From contig NZ_JMQI01000030.1 in assembly GCF_000695625.1 (NCBI RefSeq), positions 62,001-126,000 on the forward strand: a stretch of DNA of 64,000 nucleotides, written 5' to 3'. The notes under the pieces were generated by a model. It did no database searches and was not told where the DNA came from. It saw only the letters and a program-made list of their open reading frames with translations. The stretch comes from Amycolatopsis rifamycinica (GTDB taxonomy: Bacteria > Actinomycetota > Actinomycetes > Mycobacteriales > Pseudonocardiaceae). Within the stretch, counting starts at the first letter, position 1, and every line of letters starts with the position of its first letter. The position numbers and the translations under genes are program-made. Below, one piece after another: positions 46,760-55,861 of the stretch.

Positions 46760-48118
46760 TCAGCTGCGGGAGAAGGCGGCGTGGTCGGCCTCCGTCCGGT
46801 CGGCATACCGCACGGCGTACGCACCCATCACCTCGTCCAGTTCCGAATCCTCGGCGAAGTAGCCCGCCAAGAGCTTCGGGTGCACGGACCGCGTGTGGGC
46901 GCGGGCGAGCAGGGCCCCGGCCAGCCTGCCGTAGTCGTCGAGGTGGTCCTTCTCGAGCTTCGCCGGGTCGATGTCGCCCTTGAGGTTGCGGAACTGGCGG
47001 ACGATGAACGGGACGCCGTCGATCGTGGTCCAGCCGAGCAGGATGTCCGTCTCGGCCTGGACCAGCCGGGCGCCGTCGACGATCCGCTGCCCTTCGTGCG
47101 CCGCCGGCGGCAGGCCCAGGTACGGCGCCAGGGCCGGCCGCTGGGCCTGCTTCACCTGCAGCACCAGGTCTTCGTCGTCGTTGCCGTGCAACAGGGCGAC
47201 GTAGCTGCGCAGGCCCACGCTGCCCGTGCCGACCACCCGGAAGGCGACGTCGGCGAGCCGGTACCGCGCGATCAGCGTGCGCCGCGACTCGCGTAGCGTG
47301 TCCACATAGGACACCAGGCCGGCGGCGACGGCCTCGGCGGTGGCCGCGTCGACGGGGGTCAGCACCGGCGGGTCCGCGACGAACCGGTGGCGCGCCAGGC
47401 CGGTCTCGTGGTCGTCGACGCGCTCGGTCCACCGCGCCGAGACCTTCGCGTGGTCGTTCTTGCGCGCCTTCTCGGCCGCGTCGGCGAAGTCGTCGATCAG
47501 CTCGTCGGCCCGGGCCTTCGACAGCACCGACGAGTCCGGCAGCGCGTTCCAGCTTCGCAGGAACGGCAGCTCGGCCAGCGCGCGGATGGTCCGGCGGTAG
47601 GACTTCACGGCGTCTTCGGCGGCCTCGCGGCAGCCCGCCTCGCGGATGCCGCCTTCGCGGCCGGCGAGCACGAGGCTGGCCGCGAGCCGCTTGAGGTCCC
47701 ACTCCCACGGGCCCGGCACGGTCTCGTCGAAGTCGTTGATGTCCATCACGATCCGGCCCTCGGGCGTGCCGTAGAGCCCGAAGTTCGCCGCGTGCGCGTC
47801 GCCGCACAGCTGCGCGGTGACCCCGGACGACGGCGTGCCGGCGAGGTCGGCGCCCATCAGCCCGGCGGCGCCGCGGAAGAACGTGAACGGCGAGGCCCGC
47901 ATCCGCTCCCGCCGCAGTTCCACGAGCTGCGGCAGCCGCCCGGCGTTGGTCGCTTCGAAGTACTCGCGCGGCGCCGGCCGGTCGTCCGCGGCCACCGCGT
48001 GGTCGTGCGCGGCGGCCGGGGTCTTTTCCCGGAGCCGCTTGCCCTGTTCGTACAGCTCGGCCGGCGTCACGCTGCCGGTGCCGACCAGCGGCCGTTCCAC
48101 CCACTCCCCGGATCCCAT
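46760..48118 (-). CDS. DUF2252 family protein
   Basis: A 452-aa protein of the DUF2252 family, distantly kinase-like. Typical parts: RMRASPFTFFRGAAGLM near 75-90, QLCGDAHAANFGLYGTPEGRIVMDINDFDET near 103-133, WEWDLKRLAASL, and VGTGSVGLRSYVALLHG near 295-310. Function unknown; often near stress genes in actinomycetes. ATG start. Has its own upstream gap and lies after the rocD terminator. Confidence 0.9.
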   Translation of the reverse strand: MGSGEWVERPLVGTGSVTPAELYEQGKRLREKTPAAAHDHAVAADDRPAPREYFEATNAGRLPQLVELRRERMRASPFTFFRGAAGLMGADLAGTPSSGVTAQLCGDAHAANFGLYGTPEGRIVMDINDFDETVPGPWEWDLKRLAASLVLAGREGGIREAGCREAAEDAVKSYRRTIRALAELPFLRSWNALPDSSVLSKARADELIDDFADAAEKARKNDHAKVSARWTERVDDHETGLARHRFVADPPVLTPVDAATAEAVAAGLVSYVDTLRESRRTLIARYRLADVAFRVVGTGSVGLRSYVALLHGNDDEDLVLQVKQAQRPALAPYLGLPPAAHEGQRIVDGARLVQAETDILLGWTTIDGVPFIVRQFRNLKGDIDPAKLEKDHLDDYGRLAGALLARAHTRSVHPKLLAGYFAEDSELDEVMGAYAVRYADRTEADHAAFSRS

Positions 48119-48150
48119 ACCGGCCTAACGTCCGAAGGGGACGTTGTGCT

Positions 48151-48194
48151 CCCGGACGCCGCCGGGGCGGGAGGCTCACCCGGCGGCGTCCGGG
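48151..48194 (-). terminator. Terminator of rocD
   Basis: A perfect 16-bp stem (48151-48166 with 48179-48194) with a 12-base loop, beginning six bases past the rocD stop on the minus strand. No U-run. Confidence 0.8.
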
Positions 48195-48199
48195 TGGTT

Positions 48200-49432
<1,233 letters not shown>

Positions 49433-49554
49433 GCGTTCAGATTAGAGGCTGAACACGCAGAGTTCAGCCGGGAATCGTTGCTTTAACCCGGTCTTCGTTG
49501 CGCAATATGGGCGTTACACCCCCGAAACAGTGCGTGGCCGTTGACGCGAACATC

Positions 49555-49572
49555 GGTAAGCCGTAACTTACC
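49555..49572. promoter_or_regulatory. Inverted repeat, candidate ArsR operator
   Basis: GGTAAG and CTTACC frame six bases in a perfect inverted repeat, ending five bases before the ArsR GTG. ArsR proteins commonly repress their own operon by binding such a site over the start. Confidence 0.6.
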
Positions 49573-49576
49573 GTTC

Positions 49577-49897
49577 GTGGCGACTTACGGAAGCGACCAG
49601 CTGGCCGCCTTGGCCGACCCGTCGCGGCGCGCGATCGTCGAAGCGCTCCGCGCCGGGCCGCGCGCGGTCGGCGAGCTGGCCGCGGACCTGCCGATCAGCC
49701 GCCCGGCCGTCTCCCAGCACCTCAAGGTGCTCAAGGAGGCCGGCCTGGTCGCGGACCGGGCCGAAGGCACGAAGCGGCTGTACCGCCTCGAGCCCGACGG
49801 CATCGCCGCCGTGCGCGCGTACCTCGACCGGATGTGGTCGGACGCGCTGAACTCCTTCGCCGAGCTGGCGGAATCCACCGAAGAGGAGCAGTCATGA
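49577..49897 (+). CDS. ArsR-family transcriptional repressor
   Basis: A 106-aa winged-helix protein. DQLAALADPSRRAIVEALRAGPRAVGELAADLPISRPAVSQHLKVLKEAGLV covers the DNA-binding core at residues 6-57. No metal-binding Cys is present, so it belongs to the non-metal subgroup that pairs with SRPBCC proteins. GTG 49577 is preferred because it opens with the typical ATYGSDQ; an upstream GTG would read through the inverted repeat. The stop overlaps the next ATG. Confidence 0.88.
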   Translation: MATYGSDQLAALADPSRRAIVEALRAGPRAVGELAADLPISRPAVSQHLKVLKEAGLVADRAEGTKRLYRLEPDGIAAVRAYLDRMWSDALNSFAELAESTEEEQS

Positions 49898-50361
49898 GCC
49901 TGGAACCGATCCGCAAGAGCGTCACCGTCGCCTGCTCGCGGGAGCACGCGTTCAAGACCTACACCGAGGCCTTCGACAGCTGGTGGCCCCGGCAGCACCA
50001 CATCGGGGCGGGCGACCTCGCCGAAGCCGTCCTCGAGCCGAAGGAAGGCGGACGCTGGTACGAGCGCACGGTCGACGGCGCCGAGTGCGAGTGGGGCGAG
50101 GTGCTCGTCTGGGAGCCGCCCGCCCGGGTGGTGCTGTCCTGGCGCATCGACGGCGACTGGAAGGTCGACCCCGACCCGGCGAAGGCGAGCGAGATCGAGG
50201 TCAGATTCATCGAGGAGGGCCCGCGCAGCACCCGCGTCGAACTCGAGCACCGGGACTTCGCGCGGCACGGCGAAACCGGCGCGAAGGTCCGTGAAGGCGT
50301 CTCCGGCGAAGGCGGTCACGGAGCCCTGCTGAACCTCTTCGCCGCGAAAGCCGCCGCCTGA
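49894..50361 (+). CDS. SRPBCC/AHSA1-domain protein
   Basis: A 155-aa START-like protein: SREHAFKTYTEAFDSWWPRQHHIG near 16-38, PKEGGRWYERTVDGAECEWGEVLVWEPPARVVLSWRI near 50-86, and a long C-terminal helix. These bind hydrophobic ligands; with an ArsR partner it may respond to a toxic compound. ATGA overlap with the repressor marks a two-gene operon. Confidence 0.85.
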   Translation: MSLEPIRKSVTVACSREHAFKTYTEAFDSWWPRQHHIGAGDLAEAVLEPKEGGRWYERTVDGAECEWGEVLVWEPPARVVLSWRIDGDWKVDPDPAKASEIEVRFIEEGPRSTRVELEHRDFARHGETGAKVREGVSGEGGHGALLNLFAAKAAA

Positions 50362-50378
50362 CGGGGTAGCTTTCCGGG

Positions 50379-51218
50379 ATGGCCAAGAAGGACGACGGAA
50401 GCCGGGTCCGGGACGCGCTGCGCGTCGGCGGCGCACTGCCGGACCCGGGCTCGGCCCCGGTCGGGCCGGACAAGAAGGCGAAGGCGCTCGCCGGGCTCGA
50501 CAGCGCGGGCGAGCGGCTGTCCGCGCTGCAGGAGGCGCTCTACGCCGAGGGCGTCGGCGGCGGACGGCGCAGTGTCCTGCTGGTGCTGCAGGGCATGGAC
50601 ACCTCCGGGAAGGGCGGCACGGTCTCGCACGTGCTCGGCCTGGTGAACCCGATGGGTGTCCGGTACGCGGCGTTCAAGAAGCCGACCGCGGCCGAACAGC
50701 GGCACCACTACCTGTGGCGGATCCGCAAGCAGCTGCCCGCGCCCGGGCAGATCGGCGTCTTCGACCGCTCGCACTACGAGGACATCCTGGTCCCGCGCGT
50801 GTCCGGGCTGCTCACCGGGGCCGAGCGCCGCCGCCGCTACGCCGAGATCACCGCGTTCGAGGCGGAGCTGGCCGAGGCGGGCACGACCGTGGTGAAGGTG
50901 TTCCTCCACATCTCGCCGGAGGAGCAGCTCAAGCGGCTCAAGGCCCGGCTCGTCACACCCGAGAAGCGCTGGAAGTACAACCCCGGCGACCTCGACGCGC
51001 GCTCGCACTGGGCCGCCTACCAGAAGGCCTACGCCGACATCTTCGAGAAGACGCCGCAGTGGTACGCCGTGCCGGCCGACCACAAGTGGTACCGCAACTG
51101 GGCCGTCGCCGAGCTGCTCATCGAGACCCTCGCCGAGCTGAAGCCCGAGTTCCCGGCGCCGGACTACGACGTCGACGCCGAGCTGGCGAAGCTGAAGGGT
51201 GTTGGCGTCCGGTCGTGA
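50379..51218 (+). CDS. ppk2: Polyphosphate kinase 2 family nucleotide phosphotransferase
   Basis: A 279-aa PPK2-type enzyme that moves phosphate between polyphosphate and nucleotides. Walker A LVLQGMDTSGKGGTVSHVLG near 68-87, Walker B IGVFDRSHYEDILVPRV near 125-140, and the lid KRLKARLVTPEKRWKYNPGDLDAR near 188-210. One-domain length fits class I or III; the direction cannot be told from sequence. ATG start. Its stop overlaps a GTG that could start the next gene. Confidence 0.92.
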   Translation: MAKKDDGSRVRDALRVGGALPDPGSAPVGPDKKAKALAGLDSAGERLSALQEALYAEGVGGGRRSVLLVLQGMDTSGKGGTVSHVLGLVNPMGVRYAAFKKPTAAEQRHHYLWRIRKQLPAPGQIGVFDRSHYEDILVPRVSGLLTGAERRRRYAEITAFEAELAEAGTTVVKVFLHISPEEQLKRLKARLVTPEKRWKYNPGDLDARSHWAAYQKAYADIFEKTPQWYAVPADHKWYRNWAVAELLIETLAELKPEFPAPDYDVDAELAKLKGVGVRS

Positions 51219-51238
51219 TCGTCTGGAAGAGTGCGGGC

Positions 51239-53338
51239 GTGACCGATGTCGACGACCTCCCGTTCCTCCGCAAACAGGCCCGGACCCAGCGCTTCACCCT
51301 CGGCGCGCCGAAGGAGTTCCGGGTCGCCCCGGACGGCTCCCGCGTGCTGTTCCTGCGCGCGGAGTCGGGTACCGACCCCCGGCACAGCCTCTGGTCGGCC
51401 GACCTGGCGACCGGCGCCGAGACCAAGCTCGTCGACGCCGCCGAGCTGCTGCCCGGCGAAGAGGAGCTGCCCGCCGAAGAGCGCGCGCGGCGCGAGCGGG
51501 CGCGCGAGACCGGCGGCGGCGTCGTGCACTACGGCGTCGACACGGCCTTCACCGTCGCGGTGTTCTCGCTCTCGGGCAAGCTCTACACCCTGGACCTCGC
51601 TTCGGGCGAGGTGACGCTGCGCGTCGACGGCGCGGTCATCGACCCGCGGCCCAGCCCGGCAGGCACGCACGTCGCCTACGTCCAGAACCGGCGGCTGCAC
51701 GTGCTGGAACTGGCCACCGGCGACGACCGCGTGCTCGTCGAGGAGGACGGCGAGGACATCGCCTGGGGCCTCGCCGAGTTCATCGCCGCCGAGGAGATGG
51801 ACCGCACCCGCGGCTACTGGTGGGCCCCCGACGGCCGCAGCATCCTGGCCGAACGCTCCGACCGCGGCCCGGTCCCGCGCTGGACCATCGCCGACCCGGC
51901 CAACCCGCAGCACCCCGCGAACGTCGTCGCCTACCCGGCCGCGGGCACCACGAACGCCCTCGTTTCCCTGGCGGTGCTCGGCCTGGACGGCTCCCGCGTG
52001 GACGTCGAGCCGGGCGAGTGGGAGTACCTGGCCTCGGTGCACTGGTCGGCAGGCGGCGCGCCGCTGCTGGCCGTGCAGCCGCGCGACCAGAAGCGGATGG
52101 ACGTGCTCGCGCTCGACGTCGCCGACGGCTCGACGTCGGTCGTGCACACCGCTTCCGACCAGCACTGGATCGACATCGTCGGCGGGGTCCCGGCGTGGAC
52201 GCCCGACGGGCGCCTGGTCGTCGAAGGCATGGTCGACGGCGACCACCGGCTGTTCGTCGGCGGCGAGGCCGTCACGCCGGCCGGGCTGCAGCTGCGGGCC
52301 GTGCTCGACGTCGGCGCCGAGATCCTGTTCAGCGCGTCCGAGGACGACCCGACGCAGATCCACGTCTTCCGGACCGAAGGCCCGTCGGTGCGTCGCCTGT
52401 CCACTGTGGACGGCGTGCACGTCGGCGCCGGGACGGCCGCGGTCACCGTGCTTTCGTCGTGGAGCCTGGAGCACAGCGGCCCGCGCGTCTCGGTCCTGCG
52501 GGACGGCGCACCGGTGGCGGCGATCGGGTCGTCCACCGTGGACCCGGACATCGTGCCCAACCTGACCTGGCTGACGCTGGGGGAGCGCACCCTGCGCGTG
52601 GCGCTGCTCCTGCCCCGGGGCTACGAGCCGAGCGAGGGCAAGCTGCCGGTGCTGCTCGACCCGTACGGCGGGCCGCACGCGCAGCGCGTTCTCCAGAGCC
52701 GCAACGCGTTCCTGACCTCGCAGTGGCTGGCCGACCAGGGCTTCGCGGTGCTCGTCGCCGACGGCCGCGGCACGCCGGGCCGCGGCGCCGTGTGGGAGCG
52801 CGAGATCGCCGGACGCCTCGCCGACGTCACGCTGCAGGACCAGGTCGACGCCCTGCAGGCGGCGGCTTCGCGGTTCCCGGAGCTGGACACCGAGCGCGTC
52901 GCGATCCGCGGCTGGTCCTACGGCGGGTACCTGTCGGCGCTGGCGGTGCTGCGCCGTCCGGACGTCTTCCACGCGGCGGTCGCGGGCGCGCCGGTGACCG
53001 ACTGGTCGCTGTACGACACGCACTACACCGAGCGGTACCTCGGGAAGCCGCAGGACGAACCGGAAAGCTACGCGCACAACTCGCTCATCGAGAGCGCGGG
53101 CGAGCTGAGCCGCGCGCTGCTGATCGTGCACGGCCTGGCCGACGACAACGTGTTCGTCGCGCACGCGCTGCGGCTGTCGTCGGCGTTGCTGGCCAAGGGC
53201 CGGCCGCACGTCTTCCTGCCGCTGGCGGGCGCGACCCACATGACGCCGCAGGCCGAAGAGGTCGCGGAGAACCTGATGCGCACGCAGGTCGACTGGCTGC
53301 TGCGTGAACTGTCCGCCGTGGAGAAGGAGACTGCATGA
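51239..53338 (+). CDS. S9-family prolyl oligopeptidase (DPP IV-like)
   Basis: A 699-aa serine peptidase. A beta-propeller (about 1-440) precedes the hydrolase domain with the nucleophile in IRGWSYGGYLSALAVL near 560, the Asp in VHGLADDNVFVAHAL near 637, and the His in LAGATHMTPQ near 670. YWWAPDGRSILAERSD is typical of the DPP IV N-terminal domain. No signal peptide, so cytoplasmic. GTG 51239 is preferred (MTDVDDLPF, GGAAGA eight bases upstream); GTG 51215, overlapping the ppk2 stop, is the alternative. Confidence 0.92.
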   Translation: MTDVDDLPFLRKQARTQRFTLGAPKEFRVAPDGSRVLFLRAESGTDPRHSLWSADLATGAETKLVDAAELLPGEEELPAEERARRERARETGGGVVHYGVDTAFTVAVFSLSGKLYTLDLASGEVTLRVDGAVIDPRPSPAGTHVAYVQNRRLHVLELATGDDRVLVEEDGEDIAWGLAEFIAAEEMDRTRGYWWAPDGRSILAERSDRGPVPRWTIADPANPQHPANVVAYPAAGTTNALVSLAVLGLDGSRVDVEPGEWEYLASVHWSAGGAPLLAVQPRDQKRMDVLALDVADGSTSVVHTASDQHWIDIVGGVPAWTPDGRLVVEGMVDGDHRLFVGGEAVTPAGLQLRAVLDVGAEILFSASEDDPTQIHVFRTEGPSVRRLSTVDGVHVGAGTAAVTVLSSWSLEHSGPRVSVLRDGAPVAAIGSSTVDPDIVPNLTWLTLGERTLRVALLLPRGYEPSEGKLPVLLDPYGGPHAQRVLQSRNAFLTSQWLADQGFAVLVADGRGTPGRGAVWEREIAGRLADVTLQDQVDALQAAASRFPELDTERVAIRGWSYGGYLSALAVLRRPDVFHAAVAGAPVTDWSLYDTHYTERYLGKPQDEPESYAHNSLIESAGELSRALLIVHGLADDNVFVAHALRLSSALLAKGRPHVFLPLAGATHMTPQAEEVAENLMRTQVDWLLRELSAVEKETA

Positions 53339-54285
53339 GCCGCTGGGGCTTGACGATCCCGCTGACCGGGGTGCCGCTGACCGCGCACCGCGAGCTGGTC
53401 GAACAGCTGCCGGACCTGGGCTACACCGACGCCTGGACGGCGGAGACGGCGGGCACGGACGCGTTCACGCCGTTGGTACTGGCCTCGCAGTGGGCGCCCC
53501 AGCTGCGCCTGGGCACGGCGATCGTGCCGGTGTACACCCGCGGTCCCGGCCTGCTGGCGATGCAGGCGGCGACGGTCGCGGAGCTGGCCCCCGGCCGGTT
53601 CGTCCTCGGCATCGGCGCGTCGTCCCCGGTGATCGTCTCCCAGTGGAACGCGGCGGATTTCGACGAGCCGTTCGCGCGCTCCCGCGACACGCTGCGCTTC
53701 CTGCGGGCGGCGCTGACGGGGGAGAAGGTCAGCGAGAAGTACGAGACGTTCGCGGTCTCGAAGTTCCGCCTGGAGCGCCCGGCCGACCCGCCGCCGTCGA
53801 TCATGCTGGCGGCGTTGCGCCCGGGCATGCTCAAGCTGGCGGCCCGCGAGGCGGACGGCGCGATCACGAACTGGCTGGCGGCCACGGACGTCCCTCGCGT
53901 GCGCTCCGTCGCCGGCCCGGACGTCGAGCTGGCGGCGCGCATCTTCGTCTGCCCGACCGAGGACGCCGAAGCGGCGCGGGGCCTGGGCCGGATGCTGATC
54001 TCCAGTTACCTGACGGTCCCGGTGTACGCGGCGTTCCACGAGTGGCTGGGCCGCGGCGAGGCACTGGCCCCGATGCACGAGGCCTGGGCGGCGGGCGACC
54101 GGCAGAAGGCGAACCAGGTGATCCCGGATTCGGTGGTCGACGAGCTGGTGATCCACGGCAGCGTGGAGTCGTGCCGCGAGCAGGTCCAGGCCTATGTGGA
54201 CAACGGGCTGACCACGCCGATCATCGCGCTGCTGCCGACGGGGGAGGACCCGTTCGAGCAGGTGCGCGGCCTGGCGCCGCGCTGA
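53335..54285 (+). CDS. LLM-class F420-dependent oxidoreductase
   Basis: A 316-aa luciferase-like TIM-barrel enzyme. GLTIPLTGVPLTAHRELVEQLPDLGYTDAWTAET at the start, QLRLGTAIVPVYTRGPGLLAMQAATVAELAPGRFVLGIGAS near 60-100, and VIHGSVESCREQVQAYVDNGLTTPII at the end fit F420-dependent members. Substrate unknown. ATGA overlap with the peptidase gene; a perfect palindrome follows. Confidence 0.88.
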   Translation: MSRWGLTIPLTGVPLTAHRELVEQLPDLGYTDAWTAETAGTDAFTPLVLASQWAPQLRLGTAIVPVYTRGPGLLAMQAATVAELAPGRFVLGIGASSPVIVSQWNAADFDEPFARSRDTLRFLRAALTGEKVSEKYETFAVSKFRLERPADPPPSIMLAALRPGMLKLAAREADGAITNWLAATDVPRVRSVAGPDVELAARIFVCPTEDAEAARGLGRMLISSYLTVPVYAAFHEWLGRGEALAPMHEAWAAGDRQKANQVIPDSVVDELVIHGSVESCREQVQAYVDNGLTTPIIALLPTGEDPFEQVRGLAPR

Positions 54286-54291
54286 CACCGG

Positions 54292-54331
54292 CTCGCGACG
54301 GGCACTTTCCCGGGAAAGTGCCCGTCGCGAG
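54292..54331. terminator. Perfect 40-base palindrome terminator
   Basis: A 20-bp inverted repeat without spacer (54292-54311 and 54312-54331), seven bases after the LLM stop and seven before the end of the convergent secreted-protein gene, so it can end transcription both ways. Confidence 0.8.
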
Positions 54332-54338
54332 AGGTGGC

Positions 54339-54707
54339 TCAGAAGATGGTCACCGAGGTGACGGTGGTGGTGAACGAGTCGAAATGGCCGCAGAAGCCCT
54401 TGGGGAACGAGATCACTCCACGAACGAGGTCCGGGCGCTGGTAAACGATACTGCCCGCGTGGTCGAAGCTGCACCAGGAGGTGGCGTTGTCGATCCAGAC
54501 GTTTTCCGTGCCCGGGGTCGCGAAACACGTGAAACCGGTGGAGTCGCTCTGGACGAAGAGATAGCCGTTGGTGCGCGCCTGCTCGTAGTCGCAGGGGAAG
54601 GAGCTGACCCGGACCTCGGCGTGGGCGGCGGCGGGCAGCACGGCGGTCGTGCCCGCGACCGCGGCGGCCACGGTCAGGAACTTCCGGAACTTCTCGAGGA
54701 TGTGCAC
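54339..54707 (-). CDS. Small secreted protein
   Basis: A 122-aa protein with a clear signal peptide (FLTVAAAVAGTTAVLPAAAHA, cleavage near 30). The mature part of about 92 residues has four Cys (FPCDYEQA, GFTCFATP, SWCSFDHA, GFCGHFDS), likely two disulfides, and many aromatic residues and strands. No family recognised. ATG start; GGGAGGAACCG precedes it. Confidence 0.75.
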   Translation of the reverse strand: MHILEKFRKFLTVAAAVAGTTAVLPAAAHAEVRVSSFPCDYEQARTNGYLFVQSDSTGFTCFATPGTENVWIDNATSWCSFDHAGSIVYQRPDLVRGVISFPKGFCGHFDSFTTTVTSVTIF

Positions 54708-54846
54708 GGTTCCTCCCGGTTGTCGTAACCGGGAAAAGGCTGGCAGGGCACGGAAAGAGCCGGCAAGCCTTTCACGGCCCGATGAAGAGCCTTGACGCGC
54801 GGGCGGCCGGGCTGTTAGCGACGTCCGCGGTCCGGCTCTCCCGGTG

Positions 54847-55221
54847 CTAGGCGAAAACCGCGGTCGCGAGCCACAGCCCGAGCACGCCCGAAAGCAGTCC
54901 CGCGAGCACCGTCGCCACCACGTTCACCACCGCGTACCGCCGGGTCTTCTCCAGGAACAGCCGGACTGTCTCGTAGCCGAACGTCGAGAACGTCGTCAGG
55001 CCGCCGCAGAAGCCCACCGCCACCAGTGCGCGCACCGACGCCGGCTCCGCGCCGTGCAGGAGCCAGCCGCTCAGGAAGCCCAGGACGAACGAGCCCGCGA
55101 TGTTCACCGTCAGCGTCCCGAACGGGAACGACGAGCCGCGCCACTGCTGGACTTTGCGGTCGGTCAGGTAGCGCAGGACCGAGCCCGCCGCGCCGCCGAG
55201 GGCCACCAGGAACGGCGTCAC
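54847..55221 (-). CDS. crcB: Fluoride channel subunit CrcB (first copy)
   Basis: A 124-aa Fluc/CrcB protein with four membrane helices. Typical: LGGAAGSVLRYLTDRKVQ near 8-25, GTLTVNIAGSFVLGFLSGWLL near 35-55, and VGFCGGLTTFSTFGYETVRLL near 72-92. Two different CrcB copies side by side usually make an antiparallel heterodimer that expels fluoride. GTG start overlaps the stop of the small ORF between the copies. Confidence 0.93.
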   Translation of the reverse strand: MTPFLVALGGAAGSVLRYLTDRKVQQWRGSSFPFGTLTVNIAGSFVLGFLSGWLLHGAEPASVRALVAVGFCGGLTTFSTFGYETVRLFLEKTRRYAVVNVVATVLAGLLSGVLGLWLATAVFA

Positions 55222-55319
55222 TCCGCCCGTCCTCCGTACCGGACCACCTCGACCCGGTCGAGCGTCACCGGCCCTTCGCCGAGGGAGGTCGTCAGGCGGG
55301 TGGCAGGGCCGTCCATCAT
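55218..55319 (-). CDS. 33-aa ORF between the crcB copies
   Basis: Encodes MMDGPATRLTTSLGEGP and ends YGGRAE, with ATGA-type overlap to the crcB before it and GTGA overlap to the crcB after it. No family recognised. It could be a real small protein, a coupling leader, or the remnant of a lost gene such as DUF190, which often lies between such pairs. Confidence 0.35.
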   Translation of the reverse strand: MMDGPATRLTTSLGEGPVTLDRVEVVRYGGRAE

Positions 55320-55708
55320 CGTCCCTTCCGCACCGCGCGCGTGGCCGCGAGACCGGCCGCGACCGCCGTCAGGCACAGGGCCAGCGAGGCGGCCACGTAC
55401 GCCACGGATTCTCCGAGACGGCCGGTGGTCGCCGCGTCGAGGGTGTCGGTCACGAAGGTCGAGAACGTGGTGAAGCCGCCGAGGATCCCGACGCCGAGGA
55501 ACGGGCGGAGCAGGTGGTGCGGCTGGGCGGCGGTGGTCAGGATGGCCATCAGGACGCCGATCAGCAGGCAGCCGAGCACGTTGGTGACCAGGGTGGCGAC
55601 GGCGAACTCGCCACGCGCGTGCGGGAGCGCGACCGACAGGCCGTAGCGGGCGAGGCTGCCGAGCGCGCCGCCGGCGCCGATCACCGCCAGGACGTCCCAC
55701 CGGGGCAC
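55316..55708 (-). CDS. crcB: Fluoride channel subunit CrcB (second copy)
   Basis: A 130-aa Fluc/CrcB protein: GAGGALGSLARYGLSVALPH near 10-28, ATLVTNVLGCLLIGVLMAIL near 40-58, and VGILGGFTTFSTFVTDTLDA near 75-93. GTG 55708 is chosen because GGGAGG lies eight bases upstream; another GTG at 55717 overlaps that site. First gene of the pair. Confidence 0.92.
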   Translation of the reverse strand: MPRWDVLAVIGAGGALGSLARYGLSVALPHARGEFAVATLVTNVLGCLLIGVLMAILTTAAQPHHLLRPFLGVGILGGFTTFSTFVTDTLDAATTGRLGESVAYVAASLALCLTAVAAGLAATRAVRKGR

Positions 55709-55829
55709 GCTGATCACCTCCCTCGCGGTGAACCTACTCCCGATGGCCGACGCGTCGCCGCCACCCGGTCGAGCATGCTGGACGGGGCCGGATGACAGAC
55801 AGCCGTCGGTCGCCGTACTGTTGCTCAGC

Positions 55830-55848
55830 GTAGGCAAGGCAATCCTAA
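55830..55848 (+). promoter_or_regulatory. IdeR/DmdR iron box
   Basis: The 19 bases match the IdeR/DmdR1 consensus at 14 positions, including AGG near the left end and CCTAA at the right. It ends 13 bases before the first siderophore gene, so iron-loaded repressor would block transcription. Confidence 0.8.
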
Positions 55849-55861
55849 GGAAGGCGGGCAC

